Notes under the pieces: generated by a model
Database searches by the model: none
Told to the model about the DNA's origin: nothing
Seen by the model: only the letters and a program-made list of their open reading frames with translations
Assembly (NCBI GenBank): GCA_018398815.1
Contig: CM031611.1
Span: forward strand, 79,996,236-80,060,235
DNA from: Conus ventricosus
Lineage: Eukaryota; Mollusca; Gastropoda; Neogastropoda; Conidae
Direction: 5' to 3'
Length of the DNA stretch: 64,000 nt
Position numbers and translations under genes: made by a program
Part shown: piece after piece, positions 54,400 through 64,000 of the stretch
Layout of the letters: each line of letters opens with the position of its first letter
Numbering within the stretch: the stretch's first letter is position 1

Positions 54400-55740
54400 C
54401 ACTTTTAAAATCAGTAAACGTCGGTCCGGAGAAGCTTCTGCTCCAGGCTGACATCAAAACTTCCAAGAAAAGAGTGTGGAACATCATTAAGGAAAATCAA
54501 AGGGGAAAAACACCTGTCCCACTGTGAACCATCTCAAGTTTTCGGATTCTTTAATAACAGAGAAGAAAGCAGTTGCTAATCTGCTTGCTTCAACCATTGA
54601 AAAGAATTCCTCCTCTTCTAATAAATCAGCCACTTTTGTCAAAAACAAAGCCCTAAAAGAAAAATCACCCTGCAACTTTTTCGTCCGAAACATGGAAGAC
54701 TACAATTTCCTTTCACGTTTAAACGAGCTGAAATCTGCCTTGCTTTCTTGCAGCGATTCCTCTCCAGGATAGATGAAATCCATTATCGCTGTTGAAAAAA
54801 TCTTCCGGGTAGAAGGCTGAACATACTGCTACAGGTCTACAACATGTGTGGACTACAGGTTTTTTTCCACCTCTTGGCGAAAAGCCCTCATTATTCCCCT
54901 CCCCAAACCTGGAAAAGATTTTTTTCTAATCCTTCAAAAATTTCCGTCCCATAGCTTTGACCAGCTGTGTTTGTAAACTGATGGAAAAAATGGTCAATGC
55001 TAGGCTCATGGGGGAAACTTGAAAACCCAAGGCCTTTTGGCGAAAGAACAGTGTGGTTTCCGCAAACATCGGACTACCATTGACCCTTTGATTCGTCTGG
55101 AATCTAAAACTTTCAGAAGCCTTTCTGAACAAGCAGCATGCAGTGGCCATTTTTTTTGATTTGGAGAAGGCCTACGATACTACCTGGAACGGGGATACTT
55201 TATGATCTCCACGATCTGGGTTTTCGAGGTCATCTTCCGCTTTTTATTCAAAATTTTTTGGCAGAACGACAGTTTCAGGTCCGGGTTGGCACCACTCTCC
55301 TGGGGTCCACGAGCAGGGGTTGGGTGTTCCACAGGGGAGCATACTGTCTCCTGCCCTCTTTAGTATTAAAATCAACAACATTTTGAAAACAGTTCAGCAG
55401 GGTTCAGACTGCTCATTGTTTGTGGATGATTTTGCCGTCTACGCAATGGAGCCTGTACCGAGTGTCCAGCGCAGGCTCCCGCTTTGCGTAGATAAAATCC
55501 ATCGGTGGGCAGATGAAAACGGTTTCACCTTTTCTCCAAAAGACGCAGTGTATTCACTTCCATAATTTCCGTCAGTTTTTTTCAGATCCTGAACTTCAAG
55601 TAGGGAAATCTCCCATTCCAGCTGTTAAGAGGCCAAATTTCTGGGAGTCATTTTTGACCAAAAACTTAACTTTCTCAGCCATATTTAAAAACCTCAAAAT
55701 GCTTGCCAGAAAGCACTGGAATATTCTGGGGTCGTAGCGC
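54400..55740 (+). pseudogene. LINE ORF2, reverse transcriptase domain, frameshifted
   Basis: Blocks in order: ALIIPLPKPGKD (about 54,885-54,920), FRPIALTSCVCKLMEKMVNA (about 54,942-55,001), QCGFRKHRTTIDPL (about 55,050-55,091), VAIFFDLEKAYDTTW (about 55,143-55,187, palm motif A), GVPQGSILSPALFSIKINNI (55,323-55,382) and LFVDDFAVYA (55,415-55,444, catalytic V-DD where F/Y-x-DD is usual). The thumb follows. Typical of LINEs carrying RNase H. Single-base frame changes throughout. Confidence 0.8.
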
Positions 55741-56314
55741 ACACCGACTGGGGCGCTGATAAGAAAACTTTGTTGCACTCTACAGAGGGCCCCGTCCGTT
55801 CCAAACTGGACAACGGTTGTGCTGTTACGGCTCCGCAAGATCACTTACCTCAAACCTTGGACCCTATCCACCATCAAGGGCTTCGTCTCTGTCTTGGGGG
55901 CGTTCCGCACCACCCCTGTCTACAGCCTGTACGCAGGGACGGGTTGAAACCCTTTACTGTCCAACCGCAGGCTGAAACTGTCTTTGAATTATTACATCAG
56001 ACTGTTCTCAGAACCAAAAAAACCCTGCCTATGACTGTGTCTTTGGGGGACCCTCCGTTCCAAAGTAAGTTTGAAAACAACCCTAAAAAGTATTCCGCCG
56101 TTTGGTCTTCGTATGCGCCTCACGTGCGGAATGCAGGTCTAGACCTAGGTGTAGTACTGAAATTTTTCAAGTTTTTCCCGGGTCAACCACCGTGGACCTT
56201 CTTCACACCAGAGATTCGTTTTGATCTTGCAGCTTTTCGCAAAGAGTCTACCAGCTCTGGCGTACAAGGCATTGTAGCTGAGCTCTGTTTTGAAATTCCC
56301 ATCCCGTCAAAAAG

Positions 56315-56990
56315 TTTTTACTGACGGTTCCAAATCTGAAGATGGAGTGGCCTGGGGCAGCCTACTGCCCTGGGGCTCCTTCTCAATACTGTTGGAACAT
56401 ATTCATTCAGATGCTTCTGTCTATTCTGTGAACTTACTGCTCTGGTTTGGCTTTGAAGATAATCTCACATTCTTAAAGGGACTTTTGGTTCTGTCGGATT
56501 CGCTGTCAGCTTGGAGGCCATAGCTGGCCGCAACCTTCAGCATCCAGAACTTTTACTTTTTTTTGAACTTTTTAAATAAGTTGAAGGCGGACGGTTACAA
56601 CATTACTCTTGCTTGGGTTCCTGGTCATGTTGGCATCGGCGGGAACGAAATGGTTGATCGTTTAGCCAAGACGCCACAAGAGAGAAACTGCCAAAACTTA
56701 TATCCCCCCGCTCAGATGTGAAACCCAAAATTAACGATTATGTGAGAGACCTCTGGCAGGAGGATTGGAACACACAGACGAATAACAAACTCTTTTAGAT
56801 CCGTCCAACTTTAAGGGGCTTCCCCCCACCTACGTCGGATGGTCGTAAAGAGGAAACGGTTCTGTGCCGGCTGCACACCGGCATTCGTAATTTTACCCAT
56901 TCTTACCTTTTAAAGGGGTGAAGAAGCCGTGGTGCATTCCATGTCATGGGGCCACTCACAAGAAAAAAATGTTCTTTTTGAGTGTTGGGA
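56315..56990 (+). pseudogene. LINE ORF2, RNase H domain and C-terminal zinc region
   Basis: FTDGSKSEDGVAWG (56,318-56,359) is the first catalytic Asp block. LVLSDSLSAW (56,486-56,515), ITLAWVPGHVGIGGNEMVD (56,604-56,660) and RLAKTP complete the D-E-D-H set. HSYLLKGEEAVVHS and later ECWDFHDVRHKH form the Cys/His region before the 3' end. The RNase H core around 56,590-56,680 is open. Confidence 0.85.
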
Positions 56991-56995
56991 CTTTC

Positions 56996-57043
56996 ACGAT
57001 GTGAGACACAAACATTGCACGATGTGAGACACAAACATTTTAC
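56996..57043. repeat. Small tandem duplication, 25 bp x 2
   Basis: CACGATGTGAGACACAAACATT occurs twice in succession inside the last codons of the LINE ORF2 and disrupts its end. Confidence 0.85.
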
Positions 57044-58454
57044 AGCGGATTCCATGAAGATCCTGACGTGATCCTTGAGTTTTGAGAGAATTAAAATTTT
57101 TTATCTGATTTAGATTTTACGGAAGAAAGATTTTTAACAAAGTTTCTGATGCGTTTGTAGACGATGTCATTTAACGAGATGTGTGAAAGTTTTTTTTATT
57201 TTTTTTTTTTTTTTTTTAAATGACTGGTGGTTGATTTTAAAGTGGTGACAGCCCTGATGTGGCCCTCTCGGTCGGCTGGGCTATAAGCAACATTCTCTTG
57301 TCTCTTTGCCTTTACAAAGCGGCCCGCTGAAAAACTGTTAACAAAGCTTTCACCAACAAGACAAGGTTGGATAGCGCGCTGTCCTCATTTTCTTTCAGTT
57401 TCATTATTGGCAACCCCCCATCTGTGTCTAGTCGGAAAGCAGGATCATTTCATCCCGAAGGGAAACTGCTGGGCTTGTGTGTCAGATCCATAACGCTTGA
57501 GCTCCGCATCAAGTTTCCCAAGGTCATTTTCAGAATGACATTGGGGAATTTTCTTGGCCAGGGATAGAAAGACTGTGGGTGTCCCGTGTGACCTTTGCAA
57601 GCCTGGGTCTAAAGCCGCAAGATTGATAATGTTCTTGTTTTGGTCAGTGGCAACTTTTTCAAGGCCTTTGCTCTGATTCATAGGCAAGTCGAAGGGGCAT
57701 TCCAAAATGATGGCAGCCCGTGGTGTTTCACTCGGTCCCGTCTGCAGATCTGAAGGGAGAAAAGCAGAACTCCCCCCACCCCAAGTTGGCTGTCTCGAAG
57801 ATGGAGTGTTCTGTCTTCAACATTAATGTCGGCAATTGCTGCGCATCATGTTCAGGCAATGCTTCCGGGGTTTTATGAACTGGACAGGAAATTGCTTCGT
57901 CACCTCAAACATCTGTGCATGAAGTTTATGGGGCCCTTGGTTTGACAATACTGGAAAGAAAGAGTGTAAACCCTTTTAAACTGCCCCAGAATCCCCCTGT
58001 ACAACTGCAATTTCAATTTCTGTCTGTTGTCTTTTTTGAAACAGGAACAGCATGAGCCTTTCTTTCCTTTGTGTACTTGCAGGCGACTTGGTAGATTGAT
58101 GTATAACACTGCTGAATGTCCCTTTTTTCTGTTGACGAGCTGTGGAGCAAGTGCTATGCTCAGCGATGATGAAGTCCACTTCTGCCACAGTACTTCGTTG
58201 TTCAATCAGAAGTTAAGAATGAAAGTAATACAAAATCAATGGGTCCTTCAGCTCATCCAGTCTATCAGCTACTTGCCGCAAATTTGAAGAAACCTGCCCA
58301 GAAAACAACAACACTTCATTACTGCACAATTCAACAATATATTTTTAGGTGAAGAAGGGTTTTAAATAAACAGTCAATATTCTTGTCCTGACCAAAGGAG
58401 TCTACTTTGTTTTTCACAGTATCATAGAATTTTAAAAGGTAGAAATATCCCCCC

Positions 58455-58478
58455 CCCCTCACACACACACACATTATA

Positions 58479-58530
<52 letters not shown>
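58455..58530. repeat. CA then (AT)n microsatellite
   Basis: Short CA run followed by about 28 AT units. Lies in the hAT intron. Confidence 0.95.
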
Positions 58531-58531
<1 letters not shown>

Positions 58532-58539
58532 GCTGTGAC

Positions 58540-60050
58540 AAAAGGTGAAAAGCGAAGAAAACTTTTTCCGTTTGCCGAAATAGATCAGGTGTGGCTACGA
58601 TCACGTATTTTGGGGGGGTTTACTATGCATCATGTACATTAAAGAGATACATAAAACAAAATTAGCGCTGAGAAACAAAGAAATATCCAATTTTAAATTT
58701 ATGAAAATGAGTGAGGTAAAGTACAGTTATACTCAAAAGTTTATGTAACGGTCATGAGATATGTACCGGCAGCCTATTAAAAAAAAGTGTTATAGGCAGT
58801 GTGCATTTAAAAAAAACAATTGTTTGATTGATTTTAAATCCAAACAAAAACACAAATGAATTATATTTCTATGTCAATTGGTACAGAAGTTATGGCCTTT
58901 TAATGAACGGCAAAAAATGTTTTTTAGACCCGTTTTGGGCAAATTAAATACAGCAGCTAGTTTGGACCTATATTACACAAAAGTTTACAAGATAGAAGTC
59001 TGAAAATGATAGAGCTAAGTTAACTTATCATATAGTATAGGGCCTATTTTTTTCAGGTAGTTTGATGGGATAATTTGGAAACTATAAACTCCTAAAAATG
59101 GCTGATCACATCAAAAAACACCAATGGCAGAAAGGCAAAAATCTCAAAAAGTGATAACTCCTTTATTTTTCGAGATATTTTGATGCAATAAAGTGCTTCT
59201 TTCTCAGCAAATCAAAAAGCTACAAAACAAGCTTGACTATGTAAGTATGTTTGAAGACATGCCATAAATCCCTCCCCTCCCACCCCTCTCCCGACCCCCC
59301 ACCTCCCGATTCCCCACCCCCACCCCCCTTCCCCCTGTCACCTAACTATAAGCTTTTGACTTTTTGTACTATTAGTATCTCCAGTACTTGTTAGAACAGG
59401 AAAAACGTTGTGATGAATGCACATCATTTCATGCCACCACTGACAGTGAGCTTGGGTTTAAACAAAACTGTATTTGTATGTCGCTTTAGGTGTGTTGAGT
59501 GTCCCCTTAAAAAAATGCACATGTGACATGTTTTAGCATGAGTGTTGGGGAAGGCTGTTTAAATGTTAAAAGCAAGATGTACTGAGCAAAATAGTGAACT
59601 CAATGTTTGTAGCAAAATATTAATAACAGTGGGAATGAAACAAGGTCTGAATGTGCTGTATGAGTGAAATGAAACTTAGAAAGGCACGTGCAGGTAATCT
59701 TAAATGATAGCAGTCATAAAGTGATAAACAGTAAATTAAAACCCCTACCCTCTGGAAGATGCTACTGCACTGCCAAATTTATAAGTTTTAGAAATAAAAT
59801 ATATTCACATGTCATTTTTATGTTTAAGTGAATGCATAAATTTTGTGTGTGCATGTTTACTAGGTGTGCATATTTTGGCAAAGCTTTGGTTAGCTTTTTG
59901 TTCATGGTGTTAAATCATTTATTTTATAAAGGGTGAGAGAACTAGAATATTTTGTGCATGTACATGTATTTAAATGCTTTATTTTAAAGCATGCTTTCCA
60001 ACCAACCAACCAACCCAAACCACTGAATCAACCAAACAAATTAACAAACC
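58540..60050. other. hAT intron sequence, no feature beyond a C-rich tract
   Basis: AT-rich non-coding sequence with a pyrimidine tract at 59,270-59,337 (CCCACCCC-type). Confidence 0.5.
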
Positions 60051-61049
60051 TACCTGTTTGAAATTGGCCGCACAGATGGAGTCCCTTCTGTCCAAAATGG
60101 CTTGAATTTCCCTGAACAGAGCACAAGCCCTAGGCGACTCTTCAATATCGTAGTAAATGTCACTGGCAATGTCCTGTAGTGGCAAAAAAATTTTGGTCCA
60201 AGATTGGCAGAAGCGAGATGCTGCATTGTGGACAATATGGAGTGTATCACCACCAATGTCCAGTAAGTGTTCATTTTTAGCTCTAGCAAGTGTTTCCACA
60301 CCTCCTTTGCATCCTCTCATGGTGCTGCAGTTATCAAACAAACTTGAAACCACTTGAGAAACCCAAAGTAAATTTCTTTTTTCAAGAATATTAGAAAAAG
60401 GCAGTAAAAATGTTAGAAGCTGTAGCAATGTTCACGACCCTTGAACCAAAATGCTCCACAAGAACTTCCCCACATCACTGTCGAAGTACTGAGCAAGTAC
60501 ATTCACATTTTGTTTTTGGCTGCGTTTGTTGCCTCGTCAACATTCAGAGAGAACACAGTGTTTTCAAGCTTGCCATTCACCTCTCTCTTCATAGCTTCAG
60601 CTACACCAAAGGTAGTTGTGTATGTAGCAGTCGCGCGACTCATTTCAAGAGAAGACAATGTTCTTTGTCACTAATTCTTCGGCACAAGTCGATAAGATGA
60701 GGTGACATCGAAACGGTAGGCAATGTTCCGCCAGGAAGGCACAAAGCACAGCTTTGGCTTCAGCCACACAATCAGAAAGTGCTGCCAACAGCGTCGTCGA
60801 TCGTCGAATTTGTTCTTTGCACTGTAATTTTGGAACGATGGTTTTCATCCCTTGAATGTTTAAGTGAAGCTTTCTTCCCTGACGAACCGTAGACGAGTGT
60901 TTTTTTTTTTCTTCTTCTTCCTAAAATACTGGTTCACTCAAAAACGAGTAGGTCACCAGCGCGCATGTTAAAAAGTAAAATAAAATAACATAAAACAGTG
61001 CGACTCAGACTGTTGGCCCCGGAGCAAATTTAGCAACAGGGGTCGCACT

Positions 61050-64000
61050 CAACATTCAAGAAGATAAAAGCAATGGCCAAATTCAGGCCCAGGTAATAGT
61101 AAAATATCAGGGGAAGTAAAAATAGAAAATCGTCAATATGCAGATCTCAAAACTGTCGAATCAATTTGTCTCTTGAATGAGACCGCACCCGTGGCAATCT
61201 TGAGGGCACCCGGCAGTGAGTTCCACAGCCGTACAGAACTGGGATAAAAAGAATGTAAGTGGCTGTAAATATTTGATGCAGGTATGGTATAACATTGACC
61301 GCCACTCCTGGTGCTATTTTTAAATTCAATACTAATTGTTCCTTTGGAATATCAATTACTTTAGCTCTGCCTTTGAAAAAGGTGTTAAGTTTAATAAAAG
61401 CTCTTCTCTCTTCAAAGGGGTTTCCATTCTAATTTCCTCATGTTTTTCCTAGTATTCCCCTTTTCTCTGATGTGGTTCCCTGTTACGAACCGTGCTGCTC
61501 TCTTCTGAATCTTTTCAAGTTATCAATGTCCTTTAGATGGTAAGGATCCCAAACTGAGCAACCATATTCCAGTACTGGTCTAACCAGTGTTTTGTAGCAG
61601 TCGTCTTTAACCTTTTGGGGGCAGTCATTGATATTCCTGTGTAAGAAAGCTAAGATGTGTTTGCTTTCTTGCATACTAAATTGTAATGTTCTTTCCATTT
61701 GAGACGACTATCTATAATCACGCCTAAATATTTTGCAGCATTAGTTTCTTTAAGAATAGTATTATGGATAGAATAATCTGATCTAATTAGTGAGCGTTTG
61801 TTACATATACCAACATTTGGCACTTTTGAGGATGAAATTCCATTTTCCAAGTTCTTTCCCACTCTTGTAAAGCGTTTAGATCTTCTTGTAGAATGCGTGT
61901 ATCATTCTTGCTTCTGACTGTTCTATATACTAAACTGTCATCTGCAATAAGCCTTATAGTAGTTCCAGGAGAGAGATTTCTACTTATGTCATTTATATAA
62001 ATTAAGAAAAACAAGGGCCCCAGAACAGTTCCCTGTGGTTCGCCCGACAAGACTGGTTTACAATGGATGACGACCCTTCCACAACAACTTTCTGCGTTCT
62101 CCCAACGAGGAATGATCTAGCCCATTTAGCAAAGAACCGCCAATGCCAATGTGTTCTAATTTAAGCAGCAGGCCTCATGGTCAACCTTATCAAAGGCTTT
62201 AGAAAAATCTAATAAAATTGCATCCATTTGCTGTCTGTTGTTAAGACAGTTACTAAAATCATTGAGAGTTGTTATAAGTTGAGTCTCACAACTCCTTCGC
62301 TGTCTAAAACCATGCTGGGCGTTATTTAAGAAATCATATTTGTCAAGATGGCCCATTATGCTACTATATATTATGTGTTCAAGTAATTTAGCTGATATGG
62401 ATGTAAGACATACAGGTCTATAGTTCTCTGCTTTGTTTGTCACCCTTTTTAAATAAGGGAACAATGCTCGCATCTCGCCACTCATCAGGTTATTACTCCT
62501 GGTCCAGTGAAGCTTGGTAAAGTAATTGGTATAACCTCACTCAATTCATTGGCACATAATTTTAAGAGCTTGCCAGGAACGCCATCGGACAGTAGCTTTG
62601 TTTTCATTGATATTAGTCAGTAACTTAAATACCCTGCTTTGTTTACTTTGATTTTTGTATTTCAGGGAGTTTATCATCATCCTTTAGTCTAACGTTAATT
62701 AAAGGTTTGGGATTTGAGAAAACTGAACAAAACTGCTTGTTTTGTAAGTTTGCTTTCCCTTCAGGGTCCTGTATTAGGTTATTCTGGTTGTTTCTCAGGT
62801 CTGGAATCCCAATGTTGTCCTGTCTCTTACTCCTTATGTAAGACCATAATTTCTTTTTGATGATCACCTTCCGAAATCATCGAATTAACATAATTGGAGT
62901 GAGCAAGTCTACATTCTCTCTGACACCTTCTCTTAATATGTTTATACCTAACCAGTAATCTTTCTGAATTAGGATGTAGTTTCAATTTCTTAAAGAAAAC
63001 GATGTTCCTTCTCAACAAACGTTTAGTTTTAGTAGTAATCCATGGCTGGTGGTTCTTGCTTGAAGTTATTTTTAGTAGGGATGTTGTCATCCATAATAAA
63101 TTCCAAGTTAGTTTTTTATACACTTTCCCAAAAATCACTGACATTATCTTTAACACTATGGGACCTCAAAAAAAGACGACTGAAATTATGAGTATCCCTG
63201 CGCAATTTTGGTAAATCTGCTTGGTTCCAGAGTCTGATGGTACGTTTAGGGGTTTTCTTCGAAAGGGTTGAAAGTACTCTCTAAGAGAACTATGTCATGA
63301 TCACCCAGGCCTGCAATTAATTCCTGATTGCCTAAAGCGCCTGGACAATTGGTAAAAAATAAATCCAGGAATGCCTTACCACGAGTTGGTGATTCAACTG
63401 ACTGTACTAATCCAAGGTCTTTGGTGGCATCAAAAACTGAGTATTTAATATTTTTACTGTATTGATTGCCAATATGGCATCTTCGCCCCCAATCAATATC
63501 TGGTAAATTAAAGTCTCCACCAATCCATAATATTGCCTTCCTATGGCCAAAACAATGTTAGAAATGTCTCTGCAAATAGACAAACATACATTTTCATCTA
63601 AGGCTGGAGGTCTGTAAACTGATCCAACAATGACAGTCTCTTATTCTTAAAATTAATCCTACAAAAATACTTTCACTATTTTTGCCTTGATATAAAAACT
63701 CACTGGCTAAATTCTTCCTAATGGCAATCAAGACTCCCCACCTCTTTTCCAAGTCTGTCCTTTCTATAATATCAAAATCCTCCATTAGAAGTTCACTGCT
63801 GGATGTTCCAGTTTCTAGCCAAGTTTCTGTTCCAATTAAAAACATCAATGTTTTTTTCAGTGACTAAATTACCGAGTTCTTCCTTTTTCTTGATAAGAGA
63901 TTGAAAATTTACGACTATGCATTTAAGTTTATCTTTTTCTCTAATGATTTAGGGTTCAGTTGCACTTTATGATTTGGGATTTTATCAGTTTTAGAATCAG
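61050..64000 (-). mobile_element. LINE (Jockey/CR1-like group) with endonuclease and reverse transcriptase, truncated by window edge
   Basis: Minus strand from the right edge: GTETWLETGTSSSELL (about 63,833-63,786) is the endonuclease E-T-W-L block; YVNSMISEGDHQKEI and KKLWSYIRSKRQDN (62,890-62,820) the linker. ENYRPVCLTSISAKLLEHII (62,425-62,366), NAQHGFRQRRSCETQLI, ILLDFSKAFDKVDHEA (62,216-62,169), PQGTVLGPLFFLIYINDI (62,038-61,985) and IADDSLVYRTV (61,946-61,914) make the RT palm. NTILKETNAAKYLGVIIDSR (61,770-61,711) is the thumb and LVRPVLEYGCSVWDP (61,584-61,540) the C-terminal half. FYPSSVRLWNSLP-type sequence ends it near 61,210. Frame changes between blocks. Related to the LINE at 37.7-39.3 kb (shared ILQEDL-ALxEW). 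Confidence 0.85.

Larger units (their letters stand above)
51290..57310 (+). mobile_element. Near-full-length LINE of the I/Nimb-like (RNase H-bearing) type
   Basis: 5' UTR starts near 51,300 (GGGAGTTGAACCTTGCCGTG). It carries ORF1 with zinc knuckles, ORF2 with endonuclease, reverse transcriptase and RNase H, and a 3' UTR (57,090-57,310) ending GGCTGGGCTATAAGCAACA. The total of ~6 kb is normal for the clade. The same 3' end occurs as truncated copies at 34,152-34,411 and 37,495-37,567, which confirms the family boundary. Many frameshifts; inactive as sequenced. Confidence 0.85.
57360..60848 (-). pseudogene. hAT-like transposase, two exons, frameshifted
   Basis: Exon 1 (60,848-60,054) contains TLLAALSDCVAEAKAVLCAF, LPFRCHLILSTCAEEL, NGKLENTVFSLNVDEATN (in a shifted frame, near 60,530) and DNCSTMRGCKGGVETLARA with LLDIGGDTLHIVHNAASRF, the D...S-x-x-M-x-G...H-x-x-HN pattern of hAT-type DDE enzymes. 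It ends AAACAG|GTAGGT in phase 0. Exon 2 opens at 58,293 (acceptor TTTTCTGGGCAG) with SSNLRQVADRLDELKDPL, later HAQMFEVTKQF and LEKVATDQNKNIINLAALD (57,677-57,620). Its 3' part stops just beyond the end of the LINE at 57,310, which probably cut it. The intron (58,294-60,053) is 1.76 kb. Several frame changes, so a relic. Confidence 0.65.

Noticed and set aside
57050..57310. Separate SINE or MITE inserted at the LINE end
   Set aside because: The same sequence at 34,152-34,411 contains the last LINE codons and stop, so it is the LINE's own 3' UTR.

Overview
The window is animal genomic DNA, most likely from a marine gastropod or another lophotrochozoan. This is inferred from three things: one intron-rich single-copy gene (an ANKRD49 orthologue), dense CA/GT microsatellites, and a mixture of non-LTR retrotransposons, tRNA-derived SINEs, hAT and foldback elements of the kind common in molluscs. 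Almost everything else is mobile or repetitive DNA.

Layout. 1-7.3 kb: non-coding, with microsatellites, short tandem repeats, a degenerate transposon-type ORF (minus strand, about 2.7-3.7 kb) and a two-copy CCGTTA-rich repeat (4.56-5.26 kb). 7.3-13.9 kb: a foldback element, then the same roughly 2.7 kb twice (7.5-10.26 kb and 11.26-13.94 kb) on either side of a 1000-N gap. This looks like an unmerged contig overlap, not biology. 13,830-30,152: one 16.3 kb mobile element of the Polinton/Maverick (adintovirus-like) class. It has ~233-bp terminal inverted repeats and a 5-bp target-site duplication (ATTGC). It carries a protein-primed family B DNA polymerase, a retroviral-type integrase, a double-jelly-roll major capsid protein (minus strand) and a penton-type minor capsid protein. 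The polymerase, integrase and major capsid genes are full of single-base frameshifts. The penton ORF is open over 227 codons. A left-end gene of unknown function sits behind CCAAT/CRE/E-box motifs.

30-33 kb: a 1.29 kb element (31,042-32,333) with an 8-bp target-site duplication. Its ends are opposed arrays of ~20-bp iterons, and it contains a PHD-like exon with a good splice donor. 35.9-46.3 kb: the ANKRD49 orthologue on the plus strand. Its introns hold a tandem set of minisatellites, a LINE (37.7-39.3 kb, minus), a Gypsy gag-protease remnant (40.8-42.2 kb, minus), a LINE 3' remnant (43.0-43.3 kb) and a foldback element (44.69-44.96 kb). Just downstream is a tRNA-SINE with a perfect 14-bp target-site duplication.

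47-64 kb: minisatellites, a near-full-length RNase H-bearing LINE of the I/Nimb type (51.3-57.3 kb, plus), a broken two-exon hAT-like transposase (57.4-60.85 kb, minus) and a second LINE running off the right edge (61.1-64 kb, minus). A 5'-truncated copy of the I/Nimb-type LINE at 34.15-34.41 kb, with its own target-site duplication, fixes that family's 3' end.

Many frameshifts fall in homopolymers or as isolated single-base indels, including inside ANKRD49 exons. Part of the apparent gene decay is therefore probably consensus error and should not be read as pseudogenisation without read-level checks.
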